This document shows, in pieces, positions 14,401-26,213 of a stretch of 64,000 nt of DNA. The DNA is taken from positions 34,791,733 through 34,855,732 of the forward strand of contig JALIRH010000002.1 in the NCBI GenBank assembly GCA_023055505.1, in the 5' to 3' direction. How positions within the stretch are numbered: the first letter of the stretch is position 1; each line of letters starts with the position of its first letter. Origin of the DNA: Callipepla californica brunnescens (Eukaryota; Chordata; Aves; Galliformes; Odontophoridae). The notes beneath the pieces were generated by a model that saw only the letters and a list, made by a program, of their open reading frames with translations, did not search any database and was not told where the DNA came from. The translations under genes and the position numbers were made by a program.

Positions 14401-14822
14401 GAGTGTGGATGATTTCAGTTCCTGTGCCTGGGAACACTCCTCTGCGTTGTTTAACTTACTAGGGGAGAGGTCCTCATGTGAGCATATTTTTTATGATTCA
14501 TAAATGTGAGTCTTTAAGAGGGACTGGAGCTACATGTAACATCTAGAGTGAAATCTGGAGCAGCATTTTCATTCCTGGATGACTGTTTGAAATGTTTACT
14601 CTCGCCTCTGATCCCTAAACTTCAGGTTAATATTTTCTGGAAGTCCAAACAAATATAGGGGCCTCTTTTAGCAAAGAAACTATCACATATTGTTGATACC
14701 ATGCATTTTTTAAGGAGTATTTGTAGTGATGATTATTAGATGATTGGACTTGCATACTGAGATAATTATTTCTTTCTCATAACAAAACTAGTCCATGGAG
14801 AATTCGCAGGTGATTATGTTGA

Positions 14823-14844
14823 TTTTTTTTTTTTTTTTTTTTTT
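14823..14844 (+). repeat. T22 run followed by ACAG
   Basis: Twenty-two T, then ACAG at 14845-14848. It could be a mononucleotide repeat, the A tail of a - strand retroposed sequence, or a polypyrimidine tract with acceptor AG. On the - strand I see no AATAAA just upstream of the A run, which argues against a processed pseudogene tail. Confidence 0.85.
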
Positions 14845-15588
14845 ACAGCGTTGGCTTCCATTACTTTTAAAACAGATTGGATGATGATCTGCTTTAGAAA
14901 AAGACGCAAACGAGTAAGAAGTAACCTAACTTTTTCTACTACTATGTTTGGGAAAACAGGTAGAACCCTGAGAACAGCTGAAGGTGAACTGATGTGAATC
15001 TTCAAACAAAACAGTCATTTATCCATTAGATTTACAGCGTTTCTACAGAAATGTACATGTAACTTTAGACTCAGGAGGGCTCTGATATCATCCCTTGCCA
15101 GCAAGAACATCATGCTGTGAATTACAAGTAAAAACATCATTAAAATGGAATATGAAACTACATGGTTCACACGGGGTTGTTGTACATATAACTTCAAACT
15201 GTCTGAATGCACTTAAACACTAAGAGAACTTGGTTATGATAAGAGAGGCAGAAGTGAAGAAAAGTCACACAATTATATTTAGGAGTTGTTTTAAATGGAT
15301 GACCTACTTTTGTGTAGAAATATACATATTCTTTTTCTGGACAGAAAGTTAAATCTGTTAAGCTTACTTGTGTGTCCTTAGCAGTGCAAAGTTATGCTTT
15401 ACTCATTCTCCATCAGCTTCAGTCCCCTGGACAAAGCAAGCATTGTTTGCCCTTAAGCCACTAGTGGGTTATTCACAACCACATTACAAAGACAGATTGA
15501 AATTATCTTTGTTATTACTCAAGATGTGACACAGGTATGAAAACATATTAATGCATGCTGTAAATAGAAATATTTTTATCCTAGCCTT

Positions 15589-15900
15589 AGAATCATAGAA
15601 TTTCCCAAGTTGGAAGGGACTGACAAAAATCATCGTCTAACTCCCAGTTCCACATAAGACCACCCAACATAGAAACCCTTTGTGTGAGAGTGTTGTTTCA
15701 AATGCTTCTTGAACTCCAGAAGCTCAGTGCTGTGCCCACCACCCTGTGGTGCAGAGCTGTCCCTCACCCCCGGCTGCCCCTGCCCTGCCCCTCTGCTCCC
15801 AGTGAGAGCTGCAGCCGCCATCAGGCCTCCCCTCAGCTCCTCTGCTCCAAGCTGAGTACACCCAGGAACCTCAGCTGCTCCTCTTGGCCCCTACTCAAGT
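15589..15900 (-). mobile_element. CR1 retrotransposon 3' end, antisense
   Basis: Starts with agaatcatagaat, the reverse complement of the CR1 terminal repeats, followed by agttggaagggac, the complement of the usual pre-terminal block. It then runs through a C-rich segment (about 15760-15800) homologous to the G-rich interior of the copy at 9598-9980. Similarity fades near 15890. Truncated and non-autonomous. Confidence 0.9.
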
Positions 15901-16309
15901 CCAGGCTAAGAGTTCCATTAATTTCACTAGGGTCCATGCAGCACACAGGAGCTGGCTCATTTGCAGACTCTCGCAAAAGCAGAATGGGACTGATTAAATC
16001 TAGTTTGATTCGCTTCAGCTTATCCACCACCTTATCTTGCGGTGGAACTTGCTAGAGAAGATAAGAAATGTTCATTTTAATTAAAGTAAACATACCCACA
16101 TAGCTAGAGGAACTGTATCATTCATCATTCTGAATAGCTACTGCTTCGGCTAGACTAGATTTATAACTGCTCTAATCAGAAACCCAAATAGCATTAGGTG
16201 ATTATCTCTTTTAAAAAGTGGTTTGGAGAATCTATGCTGAAGTCACACCATTATGAATAAACTCAGGTTCAAATACTCTGAGTGTTCAAATACTCTGTGT
16301 ATAATAACA
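15901..16309. other. Short spacer with a 17-bp tandem duplication
   Basis: Unique sequence between two CR1 pieces. At 16267-16300 a 17-bp unit (gttcaaatactctgagt) is repeated once with one mismatch, next to the CR1 boundary. Nothing else is recognised. Confidence 0.55.
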
Positions 16310-16980
16310 TGATGGCTTTGGCCATAGAGAGATAACAAGCTAAGTCCAAACATGTAGGTAGGATGCCATTGGCCTGCTTGGCCACCCAGGCACACCGCTG
16401 TCTCATGCTCAGCCAACTATCAACCAATACTCCCTGATCTGTTTCTTTCACACAGTCTAACAGCCAGTCTGCCCCAAGCCTGTAGCATTGCCTGGGATTG
16501 TTTTAAAAAAAGTGCAGGACCCAGCACTTGGTCTCACTAAACTTCATCCCATTGGCCTCAGCCCAGCGATCCAGCCCATCCAGATTCCTCTGTAGGGCCT
16601 TCCTACCCCAGACAGATTCACACCTCCTGCCAACTCAGTGCATTCAATGCCCTCATCCAGATCATCAATAAACATACCGAATATGACAGGCTGCAGTACC
16701 AAACCTTGGGGAACACTACGTGTCACCTGGATTTAACTTAAATTTTAAATTTAACTTTAAATTTTAAATTTAATTTAAATCCAGCTGGATTTAACTCCAT
16801 TCACCACCACTCTCTGGACCCAGCCCTCCAACCAGTTCCTTACCCAGCAAAGAGTGTGCCTGTCCAAGCCACGGGCTGCCAGTTTCTCCAGGAGAATACT
16901 GTGGAAGACAGCATCAAAGGCTTTGCTGAAGTCTAAGTAGACTATGTTGACAGCCTTCCCCTCATCTATTAAGCCCAGAT
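16310..16980 (-). mobile_element. CR1 fragment from the reverse transcriptase region of ORF2
   Basis: Translating the - strand gives recognisable pieces of the CR1 reverse transcriptase: VPQGLVLQPVIFGMFIDDLD, the region around the conserved PQG and IDDLDEGIEC motifs, and further on [20 protein letters not shown]. The frame is broken by stops and indels, and the FADD catalytic box expected after IDDLDEGIEC is degraded. The order of motifs shows antisense orientation. An AT-rich insertion interrupts it at 16739-16784. It is separate from the CR1 3' end at 15589-15900, since about 400 bp of non-CR1 DNA lies between them, although the two could be remnants of one rearranged insertion. Confidence 0.88.
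16729..16782. repeat. 54-bp AT-rich near-palindrome inserted in CR1, flanked by 12-bp direct repeats
   Basis: The segment begins ggattta and ends taaatcc and is close to its own reverse complement, with only a few mismatches along 54 bp. Internally it holds two copies of a unit close to 19 bp (actttaaattttaaattt and a variant). The 12-mer ctggatttaact occurs at 16727-16738 and again at 16785-16796, on either side of a 46-bp insertion. Without the insertion the CR1 sequence reads continuously, so the insertion came after the CR1. Confidence 0.75.
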
Positions 16981-17649
16981 AAATCTCTGCTCTACTTCTT
17001 GACTACTTTGCCATTGCAGTGAACAATGAAGGATGTATATATGTACTACTGACACCTCTCATGAGCCATTCCTTAAAGAAGGATTTTTCTTAAATACATC
17101 GTTTACAATTTTTCCACTTTATTTCATTTCAGGTTTGATTATCCCTTTATTAAAATCACTGTGATGCTTATCTACACCAGTTAAGATGCTAGTAGTGTTT
17201 TTGGCTAAAGTTGTCCTATTTGTAAATTATTGGATGAGATACCCAGAATTAAAAATGGATATTTTGAGTGATCTGCTCTAACAGCAGTTAGTACAATAAA
17301 ATGATTTACTACAACCAGATGATGTAGTCTCCTTCTCTCTGAACCTGTGTGTCTGCCTACTATAGCATCCTGAAAACCACTCAATCATATCAGAGCCAGA
17401 AAAAATCTTTTTCTTCATGGAAGCTGTGTTAAGAATTCACTTCAGCCTTCTTTATTTTAGTGGTATTCTGTATTTTTCTTTCTTCATTTTTCCTATAGAT
17501 TGGCACTAGAATGATGAGTGGGAATGGCTGGATCAGGAGAAGTGAGTGCACCACACTTACCATTTCCTTCAGTGTGTGACCCCCTACCCACTCATTTTTT
17601 ACTTTTGCTAGTATCTAACCTGTCCCCTCCACTGATGTAGCTTCCACTG
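16981..17649. other. Spacer between CR1 fragments
   Basis: Unique A+T-rich sequence with no coding support. A perfect-to-near-perfect 15-bp tandem duplication (cctccactgatgtag then cttccactgatgtag) lies at 17626-17655, at the edge of the next CR1 fragment. Confidence 0.5.
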
Positions 17650-17925
17650 ATGTAGCTTCAAGACATTCCCTTGGGTCCATTCTGTAGGCTGCCATGGGAG
17701 CTCCCCTTAGCCTCCTCTGCTCTGGGCTGAACAAACCAAGGGACCTCTGATGTTCCTCATACACCTTTCCCTTTTGACCTCTTATCATCGCTGTAGCCCT
17801 CCTTTAGATGCTCTCAAACAGTTTTATATTCTTCTTATATTGTGGTGCCCAAACCTGCACACAGTGCTCAATGTGAGGCTGCAGCAACACAGAACAGGGC
17901 AGGACAATCCCTTCCCTCAAACTGT
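17650..17925 (-). mobile_element. CR1 fragment, ORF2 C-terminal end
   Basis: The reverse complement contains the segment encoding the CR1 ORF2 C-terminus (genomic 17840-17870 corresponds to the CVQFWAP-type motif, here cacagtgctcaatgtgaggc on the + strand). It continues with cctcctctgctctgggctga, the usual CR1 leucine-rich C-terminal coding block. The true 3' terminal repeats are missing, so this fragment is truncated at both ends. Confidence 0.8.
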
Positions 17926-18743
17926 TCAGTGGTCAGAGGAGATTTGGGTATGGAAAGTAAAGGCAGTGAGCTGGGAAGAAAGGCTATGGGGCTCATAAGA
18001 GTTGTATTTTCAGCATGCCAGCACAAGCACAGCACTGTGGGATGGGAGCTGCTTGTGCTTGCACATGGACATGGAACACCCCAGTGTCAGGGTCTTTCTT
18101 TAGAGAAATGCTTCTGTGTCTTTGGTGAGACAAATGTAAGGTTCCTCATACATAGCCTGCAGATATGAAGTGTGCAAACCTGCTGGACTGCCCGGAAAGC
18201 CTTTTGTACACCCTAACATATTCTAAGTGAGGATTTCAACAGGTGGCATTGGCACTGCACCTGTCCTGTGCTGTAGTACTACCAGGAAGAATGGATACCT
18301 CTTGCCATGATTGCTACTTTTTAAGCAAATGATCTGCTGCTGATAAGGGGATGCTTTAAGACTGCCAGTCTCAGATTGGGAAAGTAATTCATCTTCAGCC
18401 ATAGATGAGGTTAATAAAAAAATCAGGGCTTGTAAGGGTGATAAATTGCTCATTAAAAAGTTGCACTGATAGCCTGCTCCTAATAAAACTTCAGCATTTC
18501 TCTTCCGCTGTGATGCTTCCATGCAGGAGGCTGATAAAATGATAACATTGCTTCTGGAAAAATTACCCTCTCACAGTAATTCAAATGCAACATTTCACCA
18601 CAGATACCTTCAAGTGTTTCCATATGAGAAATGTTAGTAGGCCGTGTTTTCCCTGTGACTGATTTACTTTTCCTAATTTGCAGACCCTCGTTCTTCTGTA
18701 AGCTCATCACCAGCTGCAGCCTGACTTACATGCTATTTAAGTA

Positions 18744-18776
<33 letters not shown>

Positions 18777-19049
18777 CCTTTTCCAAATAGTTACAGCCCT
18801 TAACTTCCCAAGCCCCCCACCCTCTCAGTGCCTGAGCCCTTTTCCCCCATTAGCTCTCTCCTGGGGACCACATTCTGCCTCCTTCACATCTGCTTCATGG
18901 GAGTACAAACCTTTCCTCAGCATCAGCAAGGTTACATTCATGCCCACCCTTGATTTCCACCTTGAAGCGTTAACCAGTTGTAAAAGCAAAGAGATCAGCA
19001 CAAACAAGACACGACAAAAGGAAGGAAAAATAAATGCTCACCCATCTCC
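17926..19049. other. Unique noncoding DNA with a long T run
   Basis: No repeat family or exon is recognised apart from the T26 tract. An open frame across 18631-19059 (+) owes its length to that T run, which encodes poly-Phe, so it is not taken as coding. Confidence 0.5.
18751..18776 (+). repeat. T26 mononucleotide run
   Basis: Twenty-six T followed by CCTTTTCCAAATAG, extending the pyrimidine tract to an AG. It is the longest homopolymer in the window. Its length is probably polymorphic or uncertain. Confidence 0.9.
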
Positions 19050-19290
19050 AAGGATCTAGGCTCTGATGGAAAGAACTCCAAGAGAAAGGACCTCCAGCAA
19101 GCAAGCCTCCCTTAGTGGCAGTCAGCCCTTAAAATGAGGTCTATGAGGGCTTGAGCCTGGCTCCACCCCTTCCAGTCACACAGGTGAACTGCCTTCTCCT
19201 GTGCTTCCAGGGCTGACCGTGTCTTTCCTTCAGGTGCTTAATCAGTGGTTCAGGCTCACCAGTCCCCATACACCAGTAAAGGATATACTC
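19050..19290 (+). repeat. Unnamed dispersed repeat, copy 1
   Basis: Aligns by eye to 43380-43625 in the same orientation. Shared blocks include gaactcc/gaaactccc, acctccag, cagcccttaaaatgaggtct/caacccttaaatggggtct, ctccaccccttc, gtcacacag, cacctgtgct-type sequence, ggctga, and atcagtggttcaggc, in the same order with similar spacing. There is no CR1 similarity. The two copies have many substitutions and small indels, so the insertions are old. It could be a solo LTR or a fragment of another transposon. I cannot assign a family. Confidence 0.7.
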
Positions 19291-21980
19291 AAAATCTTGC
19301 AGACAAAGTGGACTTCATCAGTTTCAATCAAGTATGTGCTGGCTGTGGACGTAACCTGGAGCTGGTTTACCCTGCATGTCTGATTGCCTCCATTTCTTAG
19401 TTATAAAGCAGAAATCCAACACTTATCAGTTATGTTGGGATAAATTTGTTTAAAATTGTGAGCTGACAGAAAACAGTAAGTAATTTATACAGTTATGGAC
19501 ACTTTCTGCCCAAAGGTAGCTTTAGAAATAACTCTTACCTAAGTGAAAAGCTGAAATGAAGGAAGCATGGTGGGAGTTTCTGATGCTTACATCCTGAAAA
19601 ATATGTGAATCGATGCCACTAAGAGCTTCTGGAATTGATGTTTAATATGACAGTTCTATAGCTATATTTAGCACTCCTAGGATACATTTTAAGAATTGTG
19701 CTCAAATTTCAAATACCAGGGAGAATTTTTTTCCAGCTTATTTCCTAATAACGTCCTCTAAACAGAATCACAGGTAATCTTTATTCAATAGTTATCTAAC
19801 CTGCAAAATGTTTTGGTGCATTCACTACCTGCGATTTAGTATAAATATTAGATATAAGTAATATACTACATACCATAAAAAATACATTTCCTTCCATACG
19901 TTTCTTATTACTACGTAATTCCACAAAATTTTGAGTTTCAGAATGAAAAGTCAAATAATATAAAATAAAAACTTTGTTAAGTATTCTGAAACATCTCTCT
20001 GTAAGTTACAGCTTCAGAGCAAGTTTCTTACACATTTAGAGCAGGTTTCTTATACTCTTCATAAAAGAAATGATATTTTATTTAGTTCTCTGCTTCCTGT
20101 ATTAAAAGGGGGAAGAAGAGGAGTCACCATAACAACTGTACTACCAGCAAAAAAAAAAAAACAAACTAGTATTTTCTTAAAGTGATACACCAATCTGGCA
20201 TCATAAATATATATTTAAGGTTTAGTGTCCAAGATTGATGGCAATTACATTAGTGTTGCAACAATAAAAGGAAAGGAGGAAGTAAGCCAACACCATTAGT
20301 CCCATTACCCTTGAGGCTGCAACTCTTCCTTATTTGCCTTTTCCTCGCCTTATATGCACTTAGCCAGGCATATTCACTGATATTTCCCAAAGCACCACAT
20401 GATACTTTTGCTTCTATTTTTTTTCCTAGTGCAGCACTTGAGAAAATGCTGCATGAAGCTGTCAAAGTGCAGCAGAGGACAGGAACAGTTTCTTTGGTTT
20501 CAGGAGGAGCTAGAATTCTTGGGCTGATTGCCCACGTGGAAAAGCTGGCCCGCCAACCCAGGCATTTTAGGCAAGTGAGCCATCTTAGTGGAGGTCAAGA
20601 CCTGGAAAATGGATGAAAGTAATTTTAATTGAAAGAAATTTTAACATGTAATAGCACTGTTGAGCTGCTTGTTTTGGGATCTAAACAGGCTCCTCATTAT
20701 CTACACCAGTCACTTTTTCCATGTATAAGGGAAACAATTTTGGTTATAAACAAGAAAGCAATCATATCACAGCTGGAATATTCCCTAGTATATTCTTAAA
20801 CTAAAGTGAAGCTGGATAGAATAATTACAACACATCAGTGTTGGTAAACAAAGCTAATTTACACATACTGACTCATTCCATACATCTAGTGAGCTGTCTT
20901 AATCTCTTGTGATGTTTTCAATCACAAGATCACATGCATATTAACCACAGACCTTTTTATCCTTCAAGTCTTCCATTTAGCCTCTTGAGGTAGGTAATAT
21001 CTCTTAGCTTGTTGATGTGACAAGGAAAATGCTCTAATCAAACCCTCCGGTGGGCCATCATGGTACATAATGACAGGGACTCTTAATGACTTTATCAGAT
21101 GTGCATCAGAAGGTTCCCTTTCAACAGAGGAACAAATTATTTCCGTTTAATGCAAAGCTTTGGGATATACTTCAGGAAGGCTAGAATTTGGGAGACAAAA
21201 TGGAGGGACAAAATTATTATGTCTCCCATGACACATAAGAACACATTTTATAGTATATGCTGTTGAAATTGAAATACGGTCATGATTGATTACCGGGGTT
21301 TCCAGTAGGATTTCCACGGCCCAGTCTGGGAGCTGGGAGCATGCAAACAGCTGCAAATTCCATTAGGTCACTTGAGATCTGAAAGCTGCCCTGGGCTCTA
21401 CCACTTCAGTGTGTGATTTTGTTGGGACTTGCAAGAGAAAAACAAAAACCAGGTTGAGGATGCTGATGTGCCAGCTCCCTTTGAAGGTAAGTCTGAGAGA
21501 CTGAACAGAGCTGTGTGTGGTAGGGCTGCTTCTGTTTTCTGAAATAAATAGATCTGCAGGGTGTTGGGCAGACTGACCAATCTGGGAAGGTAGCCTGATG
21601 GGTTCCCAGTGCCACTGAAAATGTATCCCATCCATGACTATGTGCAAACGTATGCTCATCGTTCACATGCATATATTTACCTACTGTAATTTTGCTTATA
21701 GATGAAAGAAACAGAAGGCAGAGTATGCTGTGCACACCCTAGATAAGCAGAAGAGAACAAGAAATTTTATGAAGAAGAGAAGTTATGTCAGGTTGAAGGT
21801 TGAAGCACAAACTAATGAAGTGTGGGGTATTATGCATTTGAAAAAAATGTCCTTACTACCATACTACTTCATATCTTCCTATACAGGGAAACAGTGCATT
21901 AGGTCTTTAAATTGCTATCAAACATGTTTTAGGAAGATCAATGCACTCTTTCTTTGTTAGTACCTGTTTGTTTTCTCACA
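19291..21980. other. Unique noncoding DNA
   Basis: Contains an A13 run at 20149-20161 and a 22-bp tandem duplication at 20016-20059 (agagcaagtttcttacac-type unit, two copies). One candidate exon is listed separately. Nothing else is supported. Confidence 0.5.
20430..20574 (+). CDS. Candidate internal exon, unrecognised
   Basis: A strong acceptor-like sequence (gcttctattttttttcctag, ending at 20429) opens a segment without stops in one frame. A donor-like CAA/GTGAGC follows at 20575. The 145-nt segment would start in phase 2 and end in phase 0, giving 48 whole codons. The predicted peptide starts AALEKMLHEAVKVQQRTG and has a helical, charged N-terminal half. The frame stays open past the donor to a stop at 20616, so it could equally be a terminal exon. 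No homolog is recognised and no partner exons were found. It may be chance. Confidence 0.15.
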
Positions 21981-22130
21981 GAGCAGTTGAGGTTGAATGG
22001 GATCTCTGGAAATCATCCAATCCTACCCGTCTTATCCTTCTGGCACAGCCAGCCAGAGTAAATTGACCAAGCCTTTGTTGATTTGGGTTTTGGATATTTC
22101 TGAGGATGGAGACTTCACAGCCTGTCCCTG
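21981..22130 (-). mobile_element. Old CR1 3'-end fragment
   Basis: Diverged copy of the CR1 3' region in antisense: gttgaatgggatctctgg and the following catccaatcct correspond to the usual pre-terminal block. A later segment, ggatatttctgaggatggag then cttcacagcctgtccctg, matches the conserved CR1 3' block seen also at 46105-46525. The terminal repeats themselves are lost. Confidence 0.65.
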
Positions 22131-24296
22131 TAAGGGAGTGGCAGTATACACGCAATTTGCAATTGGCTGTCTTGTCTTCCTGCACAGAGAATAGCTGTTC
22201 CTACATGTAAAATAGGAAGTGCTGGCCTTAAAAAAAATAAAGCAAAGTCCTCACATAAAAATGTTACAGGCAACTCTTGCTTCCAGTTCAACAGTATAAG
22301 GATTGTTGATGAAAAATTGAAGACAAGCAGTTGCCCGTAGTGGTAGTGATGTTCTCACCACAGTCCAAGCCACTAGGAATTTTGCTTGCCAAATTCCCAG
22401 AGCACAGCTGTTAAGCAAGAGTATCTGTGAAGAAGCTAAGGAGCAATAATTGGAAACCATGTCATGTGTTGTAACATCTTATACTGGACTGAGAGTTCAG
22501 CTGTGAGAAAAGAGAAAAGAGTGCTTCACTGTACATCACAGGAGACCACGGTGATGTTGCAGAAGTTCACCTGCTTTGAATACTTATAGGCAAGGTGCAA
22601 AGGGCACCTTATTTGTATGTTGCAAGCCAAACATGAAGATGATTTCAATAAATCCCTAGCAGGCAGTTTAGATATCCTTTATGAAATTCATTTAATGGAA
22701 GATCTCATCAATAATTTCCACACAGGATGTAGTATCTGCACATACTTTATGCTGTCTGAGCATATATAAGAATCCTGGGATCAAGCCAACCTGCTGGAAC
22801 AGCTGTGCAGCTGATGACAAGGTTGGTGACACAGAAAAAAACACCAGCCACTACATTTGGTTAGCACTCCCAGGAGGTGGATTAATTCATAATTAGGCAA
22901 CCATCTTTTAATAATTTACCTACCTTTTTCTCTGAGGTGAGGTGCAGCCATGATAAGGCTGGAAAGAAGAGTGATGGTTTCAACGAGCACAAGTGCAAAT
23001 CTCAAATGGCTTAATTAAATAGGGAAGTTGTTACTCATTCCAGCCGTGAGGCAATATTCACACTGCAATGAAAACAATAAAAATAAGCCATTGTGTTTCA
23101 GAGGACAAACTAGTCAAGAAAATGCACTCAATACATCAGATGTTGACACTTCTGGAAGCATAAATTGGTTATGATTAACTATAGAAGCATAGCCTTATCC
23201 TTTCCAAAACAGGTGAGTGGATTTAGGAACTCATCCAGCAGAAAGGCAGCCAAGAGCTTTGCTACTGCCAACAAATACTGCACAAGATCCTCCACATCAG
23301 TCTTGCACTCAACTTCACCTCTGACCTGCAAGGAGATCTCATGCTCCCTCTCCCTCCCCGTTGTTTGCAGTGCTTGCCAGATGCTCTCTGGGTTTGTTGG
23401 AGTTTGTTCATTTCTGAAACACAAAGGAGCATCACCCAGAGATGAGGTGCCCTGTACAGCCTTGCTGAGGCAACTGCAGGCATGATGAAGCCCACTCCTG
23501 GGGACTTCTGACACCAGATAACACCTCAAAGAAGCCAGAACAACTCTTCACAGGGAACTCGCCAGCAAGCTTTTCATTTAACATTTTTTTGTGATTAAGT
23601 TCAAGCAGCTAATAATACAACTGAAGCAGAGAAACACAATACTCTGACTTCTTTAATCATGGTTCTGGCAGGGCATGAAGAAAAACTCAGTTTGGCTCAG
23701 TCTCATATATTTCTCTCTTAAAATGAAGCTGTATTTCTAAATTCCATACCAGCCTTGAGCACATATGGTGCTGCTTTGGAAGGACTGCTTCTCCAAGAAG
23801 ACAGCATTTCAATGCCCTTTGCTTAGTTCTCTTGCCATCCCTGATGTGCATCTTCATGTTTTTCCTGTTTCTTTTATTTACAGCTAACACAACTAAATAT
23901 GTTTCAGCATGTTTTTATTCCCTGTCCATTAATTATTCTAACAGAAAATAGTGTATGTTCCCAAATCTTAGAGTCTCTTCTCTGGCATGCTGCATGAGAG
24001 GCGTAAGTTATTTACACTCACCTGTGATAATATGACCTTTTCTAGGAGAATAAGAGCTCCAGAGATTCATGATTGCTACTCCCTCACATTTTCCCAACTA
24101 TGATTGCACTGCTTCAATTTTGTCTATAGCATTTTCTTCTCCGAGGTAAGGCCTTTGAGATGCAATCCGTTTTTTTTTCCATGACTGTTTGTGATTTGTC
24201 ACCTTTCTGCTCACAAAAACATGTTCTCCGGGGCATTTTCTCTGTGAGTTTTTAACATCTTCCTAAAATGGGTTTTTGCCCTTTTTTTTTGCCCAA

Positions 24297-24323
24297 AGAA
24301 AGAAAACAAAAACAAAAACAAAA
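24297..24323 (+). repeat. (AAAAAC)n A-rich simple repeat
   Basis: Short run of imperfect A4-5C units preceded by a T10 run a few bases upstream. Confidence 0.8.
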
Positions 24324-26176
24324 TGGTTGATTCAAAAGTTGCTCAAGTGTGGAAAATCTAAAATAATAGACTTTCTGGAGAGAAGCTTGTGTAAGGTAGA
24401 AAAGGAATATGACGTAAACAGTGCTTCCTTTGCACTTTTTGTCAGCGTTCACATTTCCTGGGGAAATGCTACTGCTTTTAGAGCAGGAATTAATAATTTT
24501 CTGAAATCTCTGTGATAAATATGACTGACACTTGAGGAATATCTACTACCCAACCCAGAGGAACTATTTTTATCCTGAATTAGACCATGAGATCAAAGCT
24601 TTATAGCTTCTAGTAGTGGATTTATTTTTCACCTTCTCCTTGATGGACAGCAAATACAGTCTTATTACCAAGAGGGTAGCCTTTTTTGGTGTGACAGATA
24701 AGGAATTTAATCATTTGCCTTGAGGCTTTGTCAAACATTCCTTACTGCTCTGTTGACAATGAAATGTCAAAAAGGTCCTCAGAGCACTAATTTTATTTTA
24801 CTTATTTTCTTGGTCTCTAAGGAATGCCAGTGTAAATAGCTAGTTGTTCGTAAATCTAAACATCAACCTAGGCAAATAAATTATTTTGGAGCAGAGTTAT
24901 ATTTCCAGAAATCCTGCAGGTCAGCGTAAGTGAGAAAAGGAGCAGGTCTGAAGGTTAGAGAGCTTGCCAACTTTCTGATAGCAAAGGTCCGGTTCAAGTG
25001 TGTTTACTCCCTAATTTCTCCACTACAAAAAGACCATTACTCCTCAAAAATGAATCAGGCCCCCAGATCTTTTTATCAGGGCAGAGCAACTGTCCCACTG
25101 TAGGCGTATACAGCATTCAGGGAATATGGTCTATGTTTACTATCCATCACTCACCTCGTTTGTATTCTGTCCTGCCAATAAGCATAGCAGAATTGTTTGT
25201 AAAATGCTTCTGGATTAATGCCACACAGGTGGTGTATCTTAGTTCCTAGAACTGCTCTGCTGGTTGGCTGAGGTTTGCATGGGATCGTGATCCCAGCACC
25301 TGAGGTACTCTTCCCAGCCTTTTTTGCTTTTCCTTCTCCTTCTTCTGTTATTGGAGATAAGGCGGAATTTGCCAGCTCCTTGAGTGTATGGATATTCTGC
25401 ATCTGTATATTTGAAACTTTGGCAAAAAGTTGAAGTTCACCAATACTGAGCCCTGTATTCAGGCCAAGCTGTTCCCTGTTAGAAGAAAATATTTCACATG
25501 ACCATGCCTGAAGTCATTTGGGATAAAAGGCTTCATTGGGAGGGAGGGAGTGCTTTTTCAAGTGGCACTGAGTTGCTCCTTTGGGTGTGCTGATATCTGA
25601 GGTAGTCTCAAAAGAGAACAGATCCCATTCACATGAGTTCTGGGCTCAGGTTCAGACACAAACCATAGTTTTAGACCAAACCAGAGCACTGTCATGGAAC
25701 TTAGCCAGCTTCAGGAATAAAGTTGGCTACAGATACAGACCAAGCCTCGTAACTCGGAACCTGTTTGAACATGTACTTCATTCCTTATGCTACTTTGCAT
25801 CACAAGAAGCAGGGTATAGGCAAAATACTGTAGGCTGCTGCTTAGCCCAGCGGATCCTGTGCTGGCTGAGGAACTGCTTCAGCAGTGGATGCCGACAGCT
25901 ACTGAGATCCCCTTGTGCACAGGACTCTCACATGTGCAAGCAGAAGAATACCACATGTGGCTCAAGAAGCCCTTGAGCCAGAGACTGCTGGAGGCAATGT
26001 GCATGGGAAGTGCAGTGAGAAGTGTTGCTGCCTTCCCCTTCCCCCTGTTCCTTCAGTCCCCCATGACAGCGTGTACAGGTGTAAATCTGTTACTGGGCTC
26101 AGTGGAGCTGTGGTCTCCTTTGGTGAGTTCAGTCTTAATTATTGAAATACAAAGTTTTTAATGCATAAATGCTTTA

Positions 26177-26177
26177 C

Positions 26178-26209
<32 letters not shown>

Positions 26210-26213
26210 AAAC
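26177..26213 (+). repeat. (CAAAA)n simple repeat
   Basis: About seven imperfect CAAA/CAAAAA units ending in A9. It could be the decayed A-rich tail of an old retroposon, but no body is recognisable upstream. Confidence 0.85.

Larger units (their letters stand above)
9981..15588. other. 5.6 kb of unique noncoding DNA
   Basis: No interspersed repeat or exon is recognised. It holds the G-rich block at 11458-11478 and the T22 run at 14823-14844, listed separately. A 69-codon ATG frame at 13865-14074 (+) begins with a hydrophobic, signal-peptide-like stretch but has no other support. Confidence 0.55.

Noticed and set aside
14823..14844. T22 run as the A tail of a processed pseudogene on the - strand
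   Set aside because: No AATAAA just upstream of the A run on the - strand and no recognisable gene body beyond it.
15684..16055. 123-codon + strand frame
   Set aside because: Mostly the antisense strand of a CR1 3' end, where the C-rich composition keeps frames open.
15589..17925. One full-length CR1 spanning all three - strand fragments
   Set aside because: The piece at 17650-17925 comes from the ORF2 C-terminus but lies on the 5' side of the reverse transcriptase fragment at 16310-16980, so the order is wrong for a single element; non-CR1 DNA also separates the pieces.
18631..19059. 142-codon open frame
   Set aside because: Its length depends on the T26 run, which reads as poly-Phe; the start is not an ATG-initiated frame with any support.
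23165..23529. Overlapping frames of 106 and 116 codons on opposite strands
   Set aside because: No family resemblance, no splice signals, and only one could be real; a G+C-richer patch explains both.
25581..25976. 131-codon + strand frame
   Set aside because: Begins with TTG rather than ATG, shows no recognisable domain and lacks flanking splice signals.
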